A stretch of DNA of 64,000 nt from Thalassobius vesicularis (GTDB lineage: Bacteria; Pseudomonadota; Alphaproteobacteria; Rhodobacterales; Rhodobacteraceae). The position numbers and the translations under genes are program-made. The DNA is taken from positions 463,927 to 527,926 of the forward strand of contig NZ_SSMD01000002.1 of NCBI RefSeq assembly GCF_004799325.1, read 5' to 3'. Below the pieces are notes generated by a model. That model did no database searches. It was not told where the DNA came from and saw only the letters and a program-made list of their open reading frames with translations. Shown here piece after piece: positions 54,047-64,000 of the stretch. The number at the start of each line of letters is the position of its first letter. Position 1 is the stretch's first letter.

Positions 54047-55051
54047 TCAGCCGCCGCGCCCGATCCAGCGCAGCCGCCACAGCACCAGCAATTGCACCAG
54101 CACCAGACCGCCCATCGATGCGCACAGCCAGAAAAACGCCTGCCCGTTTTCCAGCCCGGGCAGCCCGCCGACGTTGACGCCGAACAGCCCCGTCAGGAAC
54201 CCCAAAGGCAGGAAAATCGCGGAAAGCACTGAAAGAACAAACATGTTTCGGTTCAACCGGTCCGAAATCTGCCCCGAGATTTCCTCGCGCAGCACCGCCG
54301 CCTGGTCGCGCAGCTCGTCCATGTCTTCGACGATCCGCATCATTTTGACGTGCTCTTCCTCGATCTCGCGGCGGGTGTTCGGATCCAAAAAGTCCAGCTT
54401 CGAGGCGATGATCTGTGCCAGCGCGTCCCGTTGCGGCCCCAGGAACCGGCGTGCGGCGATGATTTGCAGGCGCATGTCCACCACCTTGCGCCGCAAGTGC
54501 TCGTTCCGCTCTGAAATCACGCGGTGCTCCAACAGGTCGGCACGTGTATCCAGCTCTTTTTGGAATTTGTTGATGTTCTCGGTCACGTCCTCGACCAGCT
54601 TGACCAGAAATTCCCCAGCCGTTTCAGGGCCCTGCCCTTCAGACATTGCCGCGTGCATCTTTTCGATCGCCACGACGCGCTTGCGGGAAATCGTCACGAT
54701 TCGCTGCGGGTCGATCCACATCCGGATCGAGACCATGTCCTCGGGATCCTCGCCCGCGTTGAAGTTCATGCCGCGCAGGATCAGGATCATGCCGTTGCCC
54801 AACGCGGTGAAACGCGACCTCGTGCTGACGTCCAGCAGCGCCTCGATCGCCTGCGGATCCAGGTAATCCAGATGATGGGCGATCCACTCATCCGCGCCTT
54901 CCTGTTTGCCGTCCAGATGCACCCAGGCGGGCTCATCGCCTCGCAGGGCCGCCAACAAGGCCTTTTCTGTCAGGACGTTGCCCTTATGCTCTCCGGCAAG
55001 GGCGTGGGCGAACTGTACGAATGGGGGCGTCGGCATCGCGAACTCCGTCAT
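54047..55051 (-). CDS. ZntB/CorA-type divalent cation transporter
   Basis: 334 aa CorA-superfamily protein: a large cytoplasmic N-terminal domain rich in charged helices, then two C-terminal membrane helices. The selectivity-loop motif is GVNVGGLPG after the first helix, as in ZntB, where CorA has GMN. The IRMWIDPQRIVTISRKRV segment also fits ZntB. It probably transports Zn2+ or Mg2+; direction is not deducible. Confidence 0.9.
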   Translation of the reverse strand: MTEFAMPTPPFVQFAHALAGEHKGNVLTEKALLAALRGDEPAWVHLDGKQEGADEWIAHHLDYLDPQAIEALLDVSTRSRFTALGNGMILILRGMNFNAGEDPEDMVSIRMWIDPQRIVTISRKRVVAIEKMHAAMSEGQGPETAGEFLVKLVEDVTENINKFQKELDTRADLLEHRVISERNEHLRRKVVDMRLQIIAARRFLGPQRDALAQIIASKLDFLDPNTRREIEEEHVKMMRIVEDMDELRDQAAVLREEISGQISDRLNRNMFVLSVLSAIFLPLGFLTGLFGVNVGGLPGLENGQAFFWLCASMGGLVLVQLLVLWRLRWIGRGG

Positions 55052-55100
55052 GTGTATGGGGTCAGGATACAGCGACCGTCGCCACCATCAACCATGCAAA

Positions 55101-55128
55101 GCAAAAGGGCGCCCTGTTGGGCGCCCTT
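55101..55128 (-). terminator. Rho-independent terminator after tuf (copy 2)
   Basis: Identical to the terminator at 35171-35198: a 10-bp perfect stem with 4-base loop and a broken T tract on the minus strand. Confidence 0.8.
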
Positions 55129-55151
55129 CGCGTCTTCCGATGGTGTCGGAA

Positions 55152-56327
55152 TTACTCGATGATTTTCGAGACAACGCCCGAACCAACGGTGCGGCCACCT
55201 TCGCGGATTGCGAAGCGCAGGCCGTCTTCCATGGCGATCGGTGCGATCAGCTCGACGGTGAAGCGCAGGTTGTCGCCGGGCATCACCATCTCGGTGCCTT
55301 CCGGCAGGTTCACGGTGCCGGTCACGTCGGTGGTCCGGAAGTAGAACTGCGGACGGTAGTTCGCGAAGAACGGAGTGTGACGGCCGCCTTCTTCCTTGGT
55401 CAGAATGTACACTTCCGACTCGAACTTGGTGTGCGGGGTCACCGAACCGGGCTTGCACAGAACCTGACCGCGCTCGACCTTTTCACGGTCGATACCGCGC
55501 AGCAGGGCGCCGATGTTGTCGCCGGCTTCACCGCGGTCCAGCAGCTTGCGGAACATTTCAACGCCGGTACAGGTGGTGGTCTGAGTGGCCTTGATGCCGA
55601 CGATCTCGATCGAGTCGCCAACGTTGATCACGCCACGCTCAACACGACCGGTCACAACGGTGGCGCGGCCCGAGATCGAGAACACGTCTTCGATCGGCAT
55701 CAGGAACGGCTGGTCAACAGCACGTGCCGGGGTCGAGATGTATTCGTCGACAGCCGCCATCAGTTCGCGGATCTTGTTCTCGCCGATTGCTTCGTCACGG
55801 CCTTCCAGCGCGGCCAGAGCCGAACCTGCGATGATCGGAATATCGTCGCCCGGGAAGTCGTAGGTCGACAGCAGCTCGCGGATTTCCATTTCCACCAGCT
55901 CCAGCAGTTCTTCGTCGTCGACCTGGTCGACTTTGTTCATGAACACGACCAGTGCGGGAACGCCAACCTGACGCGCCAGCAGGATGTGCTCGCGGGTCTG
56001 CGGCATGGGGCCGTCAGCTGCGTTCACAACCAGAATGCCGCCGTCCATCTGAGCCGCGCCGGTGATCATGTTCTTCACATAGTCAGCGTGGCCGGGGCAG
56101 TCGACGTGTGCGTAGTGGCGGTTCTCGGTCTCGTACTCGACGTGCGCGGTCGAGATCGTGATGCCGCGTGCCTTTTCTTCAGGCGCCGAGTCGATCGCGT
56201 CGTAGGCCTTGAAGTCACCGAAGTACTTGGTGATTGCTGCGGTCAGAGTGGTCTTGCCGTGGTCAACGTGGCCGATCGTGCCGATGTTGACGTGCGGCTT
56301 GTTACGCGAAAACTTTTCCTTTGCCAT
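55152..56327 (-). CDS. tuf: Elongation factor Tu (second copy, two substitutions)
   Basis: 391 aa, identical to the str-operon copy except Pro198Ser (YISTPAR) and Gly222Ala (SGRATVVTG). Gly222 corresponds to E. coli EF-Tu Gly224 (mature numbering) in the near-invariant GRGTVVTG segment at the start of domain II. There are no synonymous differences. The start at 56327 is the family N-terminus; an in-frame extension reaches 56411. It has its own promoter (56383-56411) and lies between ZntB and a lipoprotein gene. Confidence 0.98.
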   Translation of the reverse strand: MAKEKFSRNKPHVNIGTIGHVDHGKTTLTAAITKYFGDFKAYDAIDSAPEEKARGITISTAHVEYETENRHYAHVDCPGHADYVKNMITGAAQMDGGILVVNAADGPMPQTREHILLARQVGVPALVVFMNKVDQVDDEELLELVEMEIRELLSTYDFPGDDIPIIAGSALAALEGRDEAIGENKIRELMAAVDEYISTPARAVDQPFLMPIEDVFSISGRATVVTGRVERGVINVGDSIEIVGIKATQTTTCTGVEMFRKLLDRGEAGDNIGALLRGIDREKVERGQVLCKPGSVTPHTKFESEVYILTKEEGGRHTPFFANYRPQFYFRTTDVTGTVNLPEGTEMVMPGDNLRFTVELIAPIAMEDGLRFAIREGGRTVGSGVVSKIIE

Positions 56328-56382
56328 TCCTTGGCGCCTCGTGTTCAGGGGCCCCAGCGGCCCGGTTTTGTCATCGGGGGCC

Positions 56383-56411
56383 GATTTATTGGTTTGAGCA
56401 CCGGAAATCAA
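56383..56411 (-). promoter_or_regulatory. Candidate promoter of the second tuf
   Basis: On the minus strand TTGATT (56411-56406) and TAAATC (56388-56383) are 17 bp apart, 56 bases before the tuf start. This makes the second tuf an independent unit. Confidence 0.6.
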
Positions 56412-56468
56412 GCCTTCGATATGGCTCGGGTGCAGGGGAATTTGACGATATGCCCCTGCTGCGCGTCT

Positions 56469-57041
56469 TCAGTCCCCGTTTGTCGCCCCGTCGGCGGCTT
56501 CGGGCGCCTTGAACCAGCCCTCTTCGGTGTTTTTGCGCACTAGGAATTCCTCGATCTTTTTCGCGGCGTTGCGCGACAGGTGCTCTATCTGCTGCTCTCG
56601 GGATTGGGTCAGCCCAGACCCCAGAATCGAGTTGCCCGAGAACGATTCCATCACAACGATCTGCTCGGGTTTTTCATTCAGCTTTTTGCCCTTTGCATCG
56701 TCCCAGACCGTCAGGTTGATGATCAGAACCGATTTCGGAGACGCGACGATCGGAATGCCGGGAACGGCCAGGACATACCCTTCGACCGACACGCCAAAGT
56801 GATACAGCCGGTCGCCGGTATAGCGCCCGAACCGCTCGGCCACTGCGCCGGTCAGGGCGGCTTGCCACTCCTCGACCGTCGCCTCGCGCGAAGCAGGCCC
56901 TTTGACCATCTTGGGAGCGACAACGATATTGTGACCCAGCTTGAACCCGCCCAAATCCACCGGCGCCTTGTCCAGATCGTTGGAATTGGTGCAGGCCGCC
57001 AACCCCAAGAGCAAGGCGAAAAGGGCAAGAATGCGCGTCAT
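56469..57041 (-). CDS. Putative lipoprotein of unknown function
   Basis: 190 aa. A lipoprotein signal peptide, MTRILALFALLLGLAAC, has lipobox LAAC with Cys17. The mature part includes LGHNIVVAPKMVKGPASREATVEEWQ, an YHFGVSVEGYVLAVPGIPIVASPKSVL stretch and a charged C-terminal region; I do not recognise a characterised family. The start at 57041 gives the lipobox at the right distance. It is divergent from the P450 gene. Confidence 0.82.
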   Translation of the reverse strand: MTRILALFALLLGLAACTNSNDLDKAPVDLGGFKLGHNIVVAPKMVKGPASREATVEEWQAALTGAVAERFGRYTGDRLYHFGVSVEGYVLAVPGIPIVASPKSVLIINLTVWDDAKGKKLNEKPEQIVVMESFSGNSILGSGLTQSREQQIEHLSRNAAKKIEEFLVRKNTEEGWFKAPEAADGATNGD

Positions 57042-57107
57042 GTCGGTTCTCCGTCTGTCCGTCCGTGCAGGGATAAAGCACCGAGTGCACTGGCGCAATC
57101 GCCGCCT

Positions 57108-57135
57108 TTGCCAAACCGGGCCGCGCCCCTATATT
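57108..57135 (+). promoter_or_regulatory. Candidate promoter of the P450 gene
   Basis: TTGCCA (57108-57113) and TATATT (57130-57135) are 16 bp apart, 23 bases before the P450 ATG, in the 117-bp gap between divergent genes. Confidence 0.6.
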
Positions 57136-57158
57136 CCACTTAGCAGCCAAGGTATCCC

Positions 57159-58520
57159 ATGTCTCAGACCGCCCTGCCCGTCCGCGTCCCGCTCGTCACC
57201 CAGCCGATGGGCCTGTGGGCCAGCCTGTCCGCTGCGCGCCGCAACGTGCTGTCGATCATCCCCGACATCGCCACCCGTCAGCCGATGGTGTCCGGCAAGA
57301 CCGGCAAACGCTGGCACATGGTCATGGACCCCGAGGCCCTGCGCCGCATCCTGCTGGAAAAGCTGGACGACTATCCCAAATCCGACGTGACAAAGAACTT
57401 GCTGCGCCCCGCGATCGGCGAATCCCTGTTCGTCGCCGAGGGCGCGCATTGGCGTTGGCAGCGGCGCACGGCGGCCCCGGCGTTCTCGCATCGCAATGTC
57501 ACCAACCTCGGCCCGATCATGACAGCCGCCGCCGAACGGTCCGCCGCACGCATCGTGGCTGCTGGCAAACGCGCGGTGAACGTGCACGAAGAGATGGTCC
57601 AGGCCACGTTCGAGGTGATCAGCGACGTCACCTTTTCAGGCGACGAAGGCTTTGACCGCACCGCCGTGCACCACGCCATCGACGCTTATATCGCCGAGGC
57701 CGGTCGCGTCAGCCTGCTGGACATGATCGGCGCCCCGGAATGGTTCCCGCGCCCCAACCGCCTGTTTGCGGGCAAGGCCGTCGCCCGGATGAAACAGATG
57801 GCCGACCACGCCGTCACCTCGCGCAATTCCAGACCTTCAGGCACGGTCCCCGACCTGCTGGATCTGCTGCTGGCCGGGGAAGACCCGGAAACCCATCGCA
57901 GCATGAACACGGCTGAGTTGCGGGATAACCTGCTGGCCTTCATCGTCGCGGGCCACGAAACCACCGCCCTGACGCTCTCCTGGGCGCTCTACCTCTGCGC
58001 CTTCGATCCCCAGATACAGGACGCCGCCCGCGCCGAAGCACAGGCCGCCCTGCCCTACGGCGCACCCGCCACGGCCGATGACCTGCCAAACCTCCCGTTC
58101 ATCCGCATGATCATAGACGAGGCCCTGCGCCTCTACCCGCCAGCCGCCCTCGTCTCTCGCACAGCCAAAAAGCCAGACATGCTCTGCGGGCGAGAGGTCC
58201 GAACCGGCGACACCGTGATCCTGCCGATCTACGCGCTGCACCGAAACCACCTGCTCTGGCCCGACCCCGACCGCTTCGACCCGCGGCGCTTCGTCGACCG
58301 CAAGGCCATCGCGCGCTACACCTACCTGCCCTTCGGCGACGGCCCCCGCATCTGCATCGGCGCCAGCTTCGCCCTGCAAGAGGCCGTGATCATTCTCGCC
58401 ACCCTGCTCGCGCGCTTCCGCTTCACCCCGGTACCGGGACGCAACCCCAATCCCGTGATGATCCTGACCCTGCGCCCCGAAGGCGGCGTCTGGCTGCAGG
58501 CAGAGCCCGTCCAACCCTAA
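57159..58520 (+). CDS. Cytochrome P450
   Basis: 453 aa soluble P450. The I-helix oxygen-binding motif is IVAGHETTALTL, the ExxR is in DEALRLYPPAAL, and the heme-thiolate loop is FGDGPRICIGASFALQEA with the Cys ligand. There is no N-terminal membrane anchor. The ALYPPAA-type K-helix region recalls the CYP102/CYP4-like bacterial group, but the substrate is not predictable. No ferredoxin or reductase gene is adjacent, so electrons must come from elsewhere. Confidence 0.95.
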   Translation: MSQTALPVRVPLVTQPMGLWASLSAARRNVLSIIPDIATRQPMVSGKTGKRWHMVMDPEALRRILLEKLDDYPKSDVTKNLLRPAIGESLFVAEGAHWRWQRRTAAPAFSHRNVTNLGPIMTAAAERSAARIVAAGKRAVNVHEEMVQATFEVISDVTFSGDEGFDRTAVHHAIDAYIAEAGRVSLLDMIGAPEWFPRPNRLFAGKAVARMKQMADHAVTSRNSRPSGTVPDLLDLLLAGEDPETHRSMNTAELRDNLLAFIVAGHETTALTLSWALYLCAFDPQIQDAARAEAQAALPYGAPATADDLPNLPFIRMIIDEALRLYPPAALVSRTAKKPDMLCGREVRTGDTVILPIYALHRNHLLWPDPDRFDPRRFVDRKAIARYTYLPFGDGPRICIGASFALQEAVIILATLLARFRFTPVPGRNPNPVMILTLRPEGGVWLQAEPVQP

Positions 58521-58576
58521 GCACAGCCCCTGGCTTCTTTCTGACCGAAATACTCTGGGGGTGAGGCCGCAGGCCG

Positions 58577-58597
58577 AGGGGGCAACGCCCCCTCTTT
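58577..58597 (+). terminator. Terminator-like hairpin after the P450 gene
   Basis: Stem AGGGGGC (58577-58583) / GCCCCCT (58587-58593) with a 3-base loop is followed by CTTTG. It lies between the convergent stops of the P450 gene and parC. The T tract is short. Confidence 0.55.
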
Positions 58598-58602
58598 GCC
58601 AA

Positions 58603-60945
<2,343 letters not shown>

Positions 60946-61165
60946 ACATGCTGTGTACCGCCCAAAATCTGGCACGGCAAGGCGCAGGCGCCATGCGACT
61001 GAATTCTGTGCCCGGAGAACAATTGTGGCCCCACGGCGTCAACCATTTGGACACAGTGTTGTGACCGACCGGGGAACGCGAGTGCGGGTTTCCCCATAAG
61101 AAAACAGTGTCTTTCGTGTTAAAATCACGGGGATTTTTAAGATGTTGTGTATAGGGGGACGCGCT

Positions 61166-61738
61166 ATGTTGCGCTTTATTTTTCTGACATTCGTTTTCCT
61201 CGGATGGGCATTTTACGAGGCCAGCGGCGGCAAGGATTTCGCCCGGCAACTGGAGCAGAAACGAGAAATGGCGGCGGCACAGGCGGCACAATCGGCCCCG
61301 CAGACCGTCGCGGCGCAGACGGATGCCCCACAGACCACGGCCGTGACCGAAGCGAAGGTGACGCGCGCCTCGTTCGAGCCTGCCTCGCTGGGTGCAGCGA
61401 ACGCGCAAAGCGCGGCTCCGATCGTGCAAGCAGCGGCTCCGCCTGAGGCGACCAGCCGCCCGGCCCCGGAACCCGCGCAGACCGAGGCCGAACAAGACGA
61501 CCCCACCATCGCCAATATCGACGAAAAACCGGCCCCCGATGTCCGGCAAGTCACGGGTGCGCGCGTCAACATGCGCAACGGCCCGTCGACCGGCTATAAC
61601 GTGGTGGCCCGCCTGACCCGCGGAACCAAGGTTCTGATCCTGCAAGAGCCCGGCAACGGCTGGGTCAAGCTGAAGGTCGAGGAGACCGGACGCGTCGGTT
61701 GGATGGCGGCAAAGCTGCTGGAACCCGCGCAGGGTTAA
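61166..61738 (+). CDS. SH3 domain-containing protein
   Basis: 190 aa. An N-terminal membrane anchor (MLRFIFLTFVFLGWAFY) is followed by a long Ala/Pro/Gln/Thr-rich linker and a bacterial SH3 (SH3b) domain at about 125-188: GARVNMRNGPSTGYNVVARLTRGTKVLILQEPGNGWVKLKV and VGWMAAKLL. Such proteins usually sit in the periplasm and touch the cell wall. The start at 61166 follows a GGGGG-type site by seven bases; an ATG at 61142 lacks one. The 220-bp gap to parC contains no feature I can support beyond A/T-rich promoter-like sequence. Confidence 0.85.
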   Translation: MLRFIFLTFVFLGWAFYEASGGKDFARQLEQKREMAAAQAAQSAPQTVAAQTDAPQTTAVTEAKVTRASFEPASLGAANAQSAAPIVQAAAPPEATSRPAPEPAQTEAEQDDPTIANIDEKPAPDVRQVTGARVNMRNGPSTGYNVVARLTRGTKVLILQEPGNGWVKLKVEETGRVGWMAAKLLEPAQG

Positions 61739-61805
61739 GCCCCGATTGCATCACTCGCAGATTTGCCCTAGCCCTTGCGCCAACAGCGCAGGGAACCGTC
61801 AAAAC

Positions 61806-62636
61806 ATGAGCAAATCCATCCTGATCACCGGGTGTTCCTCGGGCATTGGCTATGACGCCGCGCATGGGCTGAAACGAGCTGGCTGGCGCGTCTTTGCCAC
61901 CTGTCGCCAGCAAAAGGACGTCGAGCGCCTGCAATCCGAAGGGCTGGAAAGCATTCGCCTGGACTATGCCGACGAGGGTAGCCTTCGCGACGCCCTGGCC
62001 TGGGTGCTGGAGCAAACCGGCGGCACGCTGGACGCGCTATACAACAACGGCGCCCATGCCTGCCCGGGCGCCGCCGAGGATTTGCCACGCGGCGCCCTGC
62101 GCGAGATTTTCGAAGTGAACCTGTTCGGCGTCCACGACCTGACCCGTCTGGTCATTCCGGTGATGCGCGCACAAGGACACGGGCACATCATCAACTGCTC
62201 GTCCATTCTGGGCTTGGTCGTCGCCCCGTGGCGCGCCGCCTACAACAGCACCAAATTCGCGCTGGAGGGACTGACCGACACCCTGCGGATCGAGATGCGC
62301 GACACCAACATCAAGGTCGTCCTGTTGGAACCCGGTCCCGTGACATCGCGTATCCGGGCCAACTCTGTCCCGCATTTCGAGAAATGGATCGACTGGGAAA
62401 ACTCCCCCCGGGCCGGGCAATACCGGACCAGCCTGCGCCAGCGCCTCTATGCCAAGAAGGAAGGCAAGGATACGTTCGAGCTGCCGGCCTCGGCCGTCAC
62501 GGCGAAGCTGCTGAAAATCCTGAACAGCGCCAATCCCGCGCCGCGCTACTACGTCACCACGCCGACCTACATCATGGGAACGCTGCGCCGTATCCTGCCC
62601 ACCCGCGCGCTGGATGCGATCCTGTCGCGCGGTTGA
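61806..62636 (+). CDS. SDR family oxidoreductase
   Basis: 276 aa short-chain dehydrogenase/reductase: TGCSSGIGYDAA (cofactor), YNNGAHACPGA (NNG variant of NNAG), catalytic Ser in NCSSILGLV and YNSTK as the Tyr/Lys pair. The C-terminal extension after KVVLLEPGPVTSRI is typical of the group annotated as retinol-dehydrogenase-like or oxidoreductases acting on hydrophobic substrates. The substrate is unknown. The start at 61806 puts the glycine motif at the usual place. Confidence 0.88.
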   Translation: MSKSILITGCSSGIGYDAAHGLKRAGWRVFATCRQQKDVERLQSEGLESIRLDYADEGSLRDALAWVLEQTGGTLDALYNNGAHACPGAAEDLPRGALREIFEVNLFGVHDLTRLVIPVMRAQGHGHIINCSSILGLVVAPWRAAYNSTKFALEGLTDTLRIEMRDTNIKVVLLEPGPVTSRIRANSVPHFEKWIDWENSPRAGQYRTSLRQRLYAKKEGKDTFELPASAVTAKLLKILNSANPAPRYYVTTPTYIMGTLRRILPTRALDAILSRG

Positions 62637-62712
62637 CGCGACAAATCGCGGGTTCGCTTTTGGGCGCGGACACACTACATCAGGCGCAACTCATCAATAA
62701 GGACCGTTCAGA

Positions 62713-62913
62713 ATGAAAGACGATCCCCTGTTCTACGTCGTCGCCATCGCCTGCCTGATCGTCGTCGGCATCCTGCTGACCGGCATTGGCGGCTTTGCCA
62801 AGGGCGGCGAATTCAACCGCAAACACGCAAACCGGATCATGCGGATGCGCATCGTCGCGCAATTCATCGCCATCGTCCTGATCCTGGGCTTTGTCTGGAT
62901 CCGGAAAGGCTGA
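62713..62913 (+). CDS. HIG1-like twin-transmembrane small protein
   Basis: 66 aa. Two hydrophobic helices (about 5-27 and 46-62) are joined by a short polar loop with GGEFNRKHANRIMRMRIVAQ, a pattern seen in the HIG1 (hypoxia-induced gene 1) domain family of mitochondria and alphaproteobacteria, linked to respiratory complex assembly in eukaryotes. The bacterial role is not established. It is two bases upstream of the adenosyltransferase gene, so the two are probably co-transcribed. Confidence 0.8.
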   Translation: MKDDPLFYVVAIACLIVVGILLTGIGGFAKGGEFNRKHANRIMRMRIVAQFIAIVLILGFVWIRKG

Positions 62914-62915
62914 TC

Positions 62916-63488
62916 ATGGTTGTCCTGAACAAGATCTACACCCGCACCGGCGACAAGGGCGACACCGCGCTTGGGAACGGCGACCGCGTCGCCAAGAACT
63001 CGGCCCGCGTGAACGCCTACGGCACGGTGGACGAGACGAACGCAACGCTGGGCTTGGCCCGTCTGCACGCCGACGGAGAAATGGATGCCGCGTTGGAGCG
63101 GATTCAGAACGACCTGTTCGATCTGGGCGCCGATCTGTGCCGCCCCGAGATGGAAAAGGACGCCGAGGCCGAATATCCGCCGCTGCGGATCGTCCAATCG
63201 CAGGTCGACCGGCTGGAGGCCGAAATCGATGCGATGAACAAGACGCTGACCCCGCTGCGCAGTTTCATCCTGCCGGGCGGATCGCCGCTGGCGACGCATC
63301 TGCACCTGTGCCGGACCGTCTCGCGCCGGGCCGAGCGACTGTCCGTTGAACTGGCGCAGATCGAAACCGTGAACCCGGCTGCCGTGAAATACCTCAACCG
63401 CCTCAGCGACTGGATGTTCGTTGCCGCGCGCGTGGCCAACGACAACGGTCTGGCCGATGTCCTTTGGGTGCCTGGCGCCAATCGCTAA
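62916..63488 (+). CDS. Cob(I)alamin adenosyltransferase, PduO type
   Basis: 190 aa. KIYTRTGDKGDTALGNGDRVAKNS is the ATP-binding N-terminal signature, YGTVDETNA and FILPGGSPLATHLHLCRTVSRRAER the core helices, and YLNRLSDWMFVAARVAN the C-terminal signature of the PduO/MMAB family. It adenosylates reduced cobalamin or cobinamide to make coenzyme B12, for example for methylmalonyl-CoA mutase. It follows the HIG1-like gene after two bases and precedes etfB by 361 bp. Confidence 0.94.
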   Translation: MVVLNKIYTRTGDKGDTALGNGDRVAKNSARVNAYGTVDETNATLGLARLHADGEMDAALERIQNDLFDLGADLCRPEMEKDAEAEYPPLRIVQSQVDRLEAEIDAMNKTLTPLRSFILPGGSPLATHLHLCRTVSRRAERLSVELAQIETVNPAAVKYLNRLSDWMFVAARVANDNGLADVLWVPGANR

Positions 63489-63849
63489 GCCTGTGGCAGC
63501 ATGACGCAGGCCGTGACGAATACTCGGCCGGCCTGCGATTTCGTGGAATTTACTGGCAATATATTTACGTAAATATATTGTCATTTCCACAGGGCGAAAT
63601 TCGCATTCCGCAAGCCTGTCTCGCGCACCATTCCCTAGCGTAAATTCCGCTGGACAGAAGTCAATACAGATGCGAACCACCCCTCACACGGGAGCATTCC
63701 CGGGGCAACAATCAAGAAACGCGGCGTCCTAAGACGCCAAAGTGACGATTTTGCCCTGTTTCACGGGCGCGCAAGATTATATCAACGCGCTGAGCTTTTC
63801 TGAGGGAGTCGTTTCGCGGCCCCCGGTCATTTGAAGGGAGACCACGCTG
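63489..63849 (+). promoter_or_regulatory. etfB upstream region
   Basis: This 361-bp gap holds a perfect A/T palindrome (63557-63580, listed separately), a small hairpin GGCGTC / GACGCC (63723-63738), and a possible promoter TTGCCC (63751-63756), 18 bp, GATTAT (63775-63780), which would give a leader of about 60 bases. A GAAGGGAG ribosome-binding site precedes the ATG at 63850. No gene is visible. Confidence 0.5.
63557..63580. promoter_or_regulatory. Perfect 24-bp A/T-rich palindrome upstream of etfB (candidate operator)
   Basis: The left arm CAATATATTTAC is followed directly by its exact reverse complement GTAAATATATTG, with no spacer. It stands out in high-GC surroundings, about 170 bases upstream of the candidate -35 and 68 bases after the adenosyltransferase stop. 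Its core TTTACGTAAA looks like a dimeric-regulator site. The regulator cannot be named from the window. Confidence 0.65.
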
Positions 63850-64000
63850 ATGAAGGTCCTAGTACCGGTCAAACGTGTGATTGACTACAACGTGAAGGTT
63901 CGCGTTAAGGCGGACGGTAGCGGAGTTGATCTCGCGAATGTGAAGATGTCGATGAACCCGTTCGACGAGATTGCGGTCGAAGAGGCGATCCGGCTGAAGG
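63850..64000 (+). CDS. etfB: Electron transfer flavoprotein subunit beta, 5' part
   Basis: The first 50 codons are in the window: [28 protein letters not shown] and [18 protein letters not shown], the conserved EtfB N-terminus. EtfAB passes electrons from acyl-CoA and related dehydrogenases to ETF-ubiquinone oxidoreductase. The gene runs off the window end; etfA is expected next but not seen. Confidence 0.93.
   Translation, partial: MKVLVPVKRVIDYNVKVRVKADGSGVDLANVKMSMNPFDEIAVEEAIRLK

Larger units (their letters stand above)
55080..56327. repeat. 1248-bp direct repeat, copy 2 (tuf coding region plus terminator)
   Basis: This is the second copy of the segment at 35150-36397, offset by 19930 bp and in the same orientation. 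It differs at 55663 and 55736 only. The boundaries coincide with the start codon and with a point about 20 bases past the terminator, as expected for gene conversion between tuf genes. Confidence 0.95.

Overview
The window is a high-GC chromosomal segment from an alphaproteobacterium, almost certainly a Rhodobacteraceae/Roseobacter-group member. The evidence is the bztABCD-type glutamate/glutamine/aspartate/asparagine ABC transporter, an ATP12 chaperone, a HIG1-type small membrane protein, the protein sequences throughout, and recurring A/T-rich double-hairpin intergenic elements. Nearly all of it is informational housekeeping DNA. No CRISPR array, prophage, insertion sequence or integrase was seen.

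Layout. 1-7.9 kb (+, one gene on -): 3' end of ttcA, a membrane EAL phosphodiesterase, yidC-MOSC-engB, an SDR on -, then argB-ferredoxin-like-histidine phosphatase with ATGA overlaps. 8.5-13 kb (-): bztA-B-C-D. 13.2-18.8 kb (-): a tight six-gene run degP-like, rarA, crcB, rluC-like, HAD phosphatase, ATP12. 18.9-53.7 kb (-): the complete RNA polymerase/ribosomal-protein supercluster, read in transcriptional order as secE, nusG, rplK, rplA, rplJ, rplL, rpoB, rpoC, [DMT exporter, glycosyltransferase], rpsL, rpsG, fusA, tuf, [83-aa secreted protein], rpsJ, rplC, rplD, rplW, rplB, rpsS, rplV, rpsC, rplP, [2OG-Fe oxygenase-like gene on +], rpmC, rpsQ, rplN, rplX, rplE, rpsN, rpsH, rplF, rplR, rpsE, rpmD, rplO, secY, adk, rpsM, rpsK, rpoA, rplQ. 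A tRNA-Trp lies just upstream of secE, followed by a ZntB/CorA transporter, a second tuf and a lipoprotein (all -). 57-64 kb: cytochrome P450 (+), parC (-), then on + an SH3-domain protein, an SDR, a HIG1-like protein, a PduO-type cobalamin adenosyltransferase and the first 50 codons of etfB.

The r-protein supercluster is not one transcription unit. Rho-independent-type hairpins follow secE, rpoC, tuf, rplW, rplP, rpmD, adk and rplQ. Good sigma70-like promoters (17-bp spacers) can be read before secE, rpsL, rpsJ, rpmC, rplO and the second tuf. The E. coli-style S10/spc/alpha blocks are therefore cut into smaller units, each with its own start and stop.

The most interesting points are these. 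(1) A 2-oxoglutarate/Fe(II) oxygenase-like gene is embedded on the opposite strand next to rplP (L16), whose Arg82 lies in the motif hydroxylated by the E. coli ribosomal oxygenase RoxA/YcfD. (2) The two tuf copies are identical over 1248 bp except for two changes, both amino-acid-altering and both at conserved sites. (3) A tandem double-hairpin repeat family sits, among other places, between rpoB and rpoC. (4) A 452-bp gap before rplB contains three consecutive hairpins. (5) A perfect 24-bp A/T-rich palindrome lies upstream of etfB.
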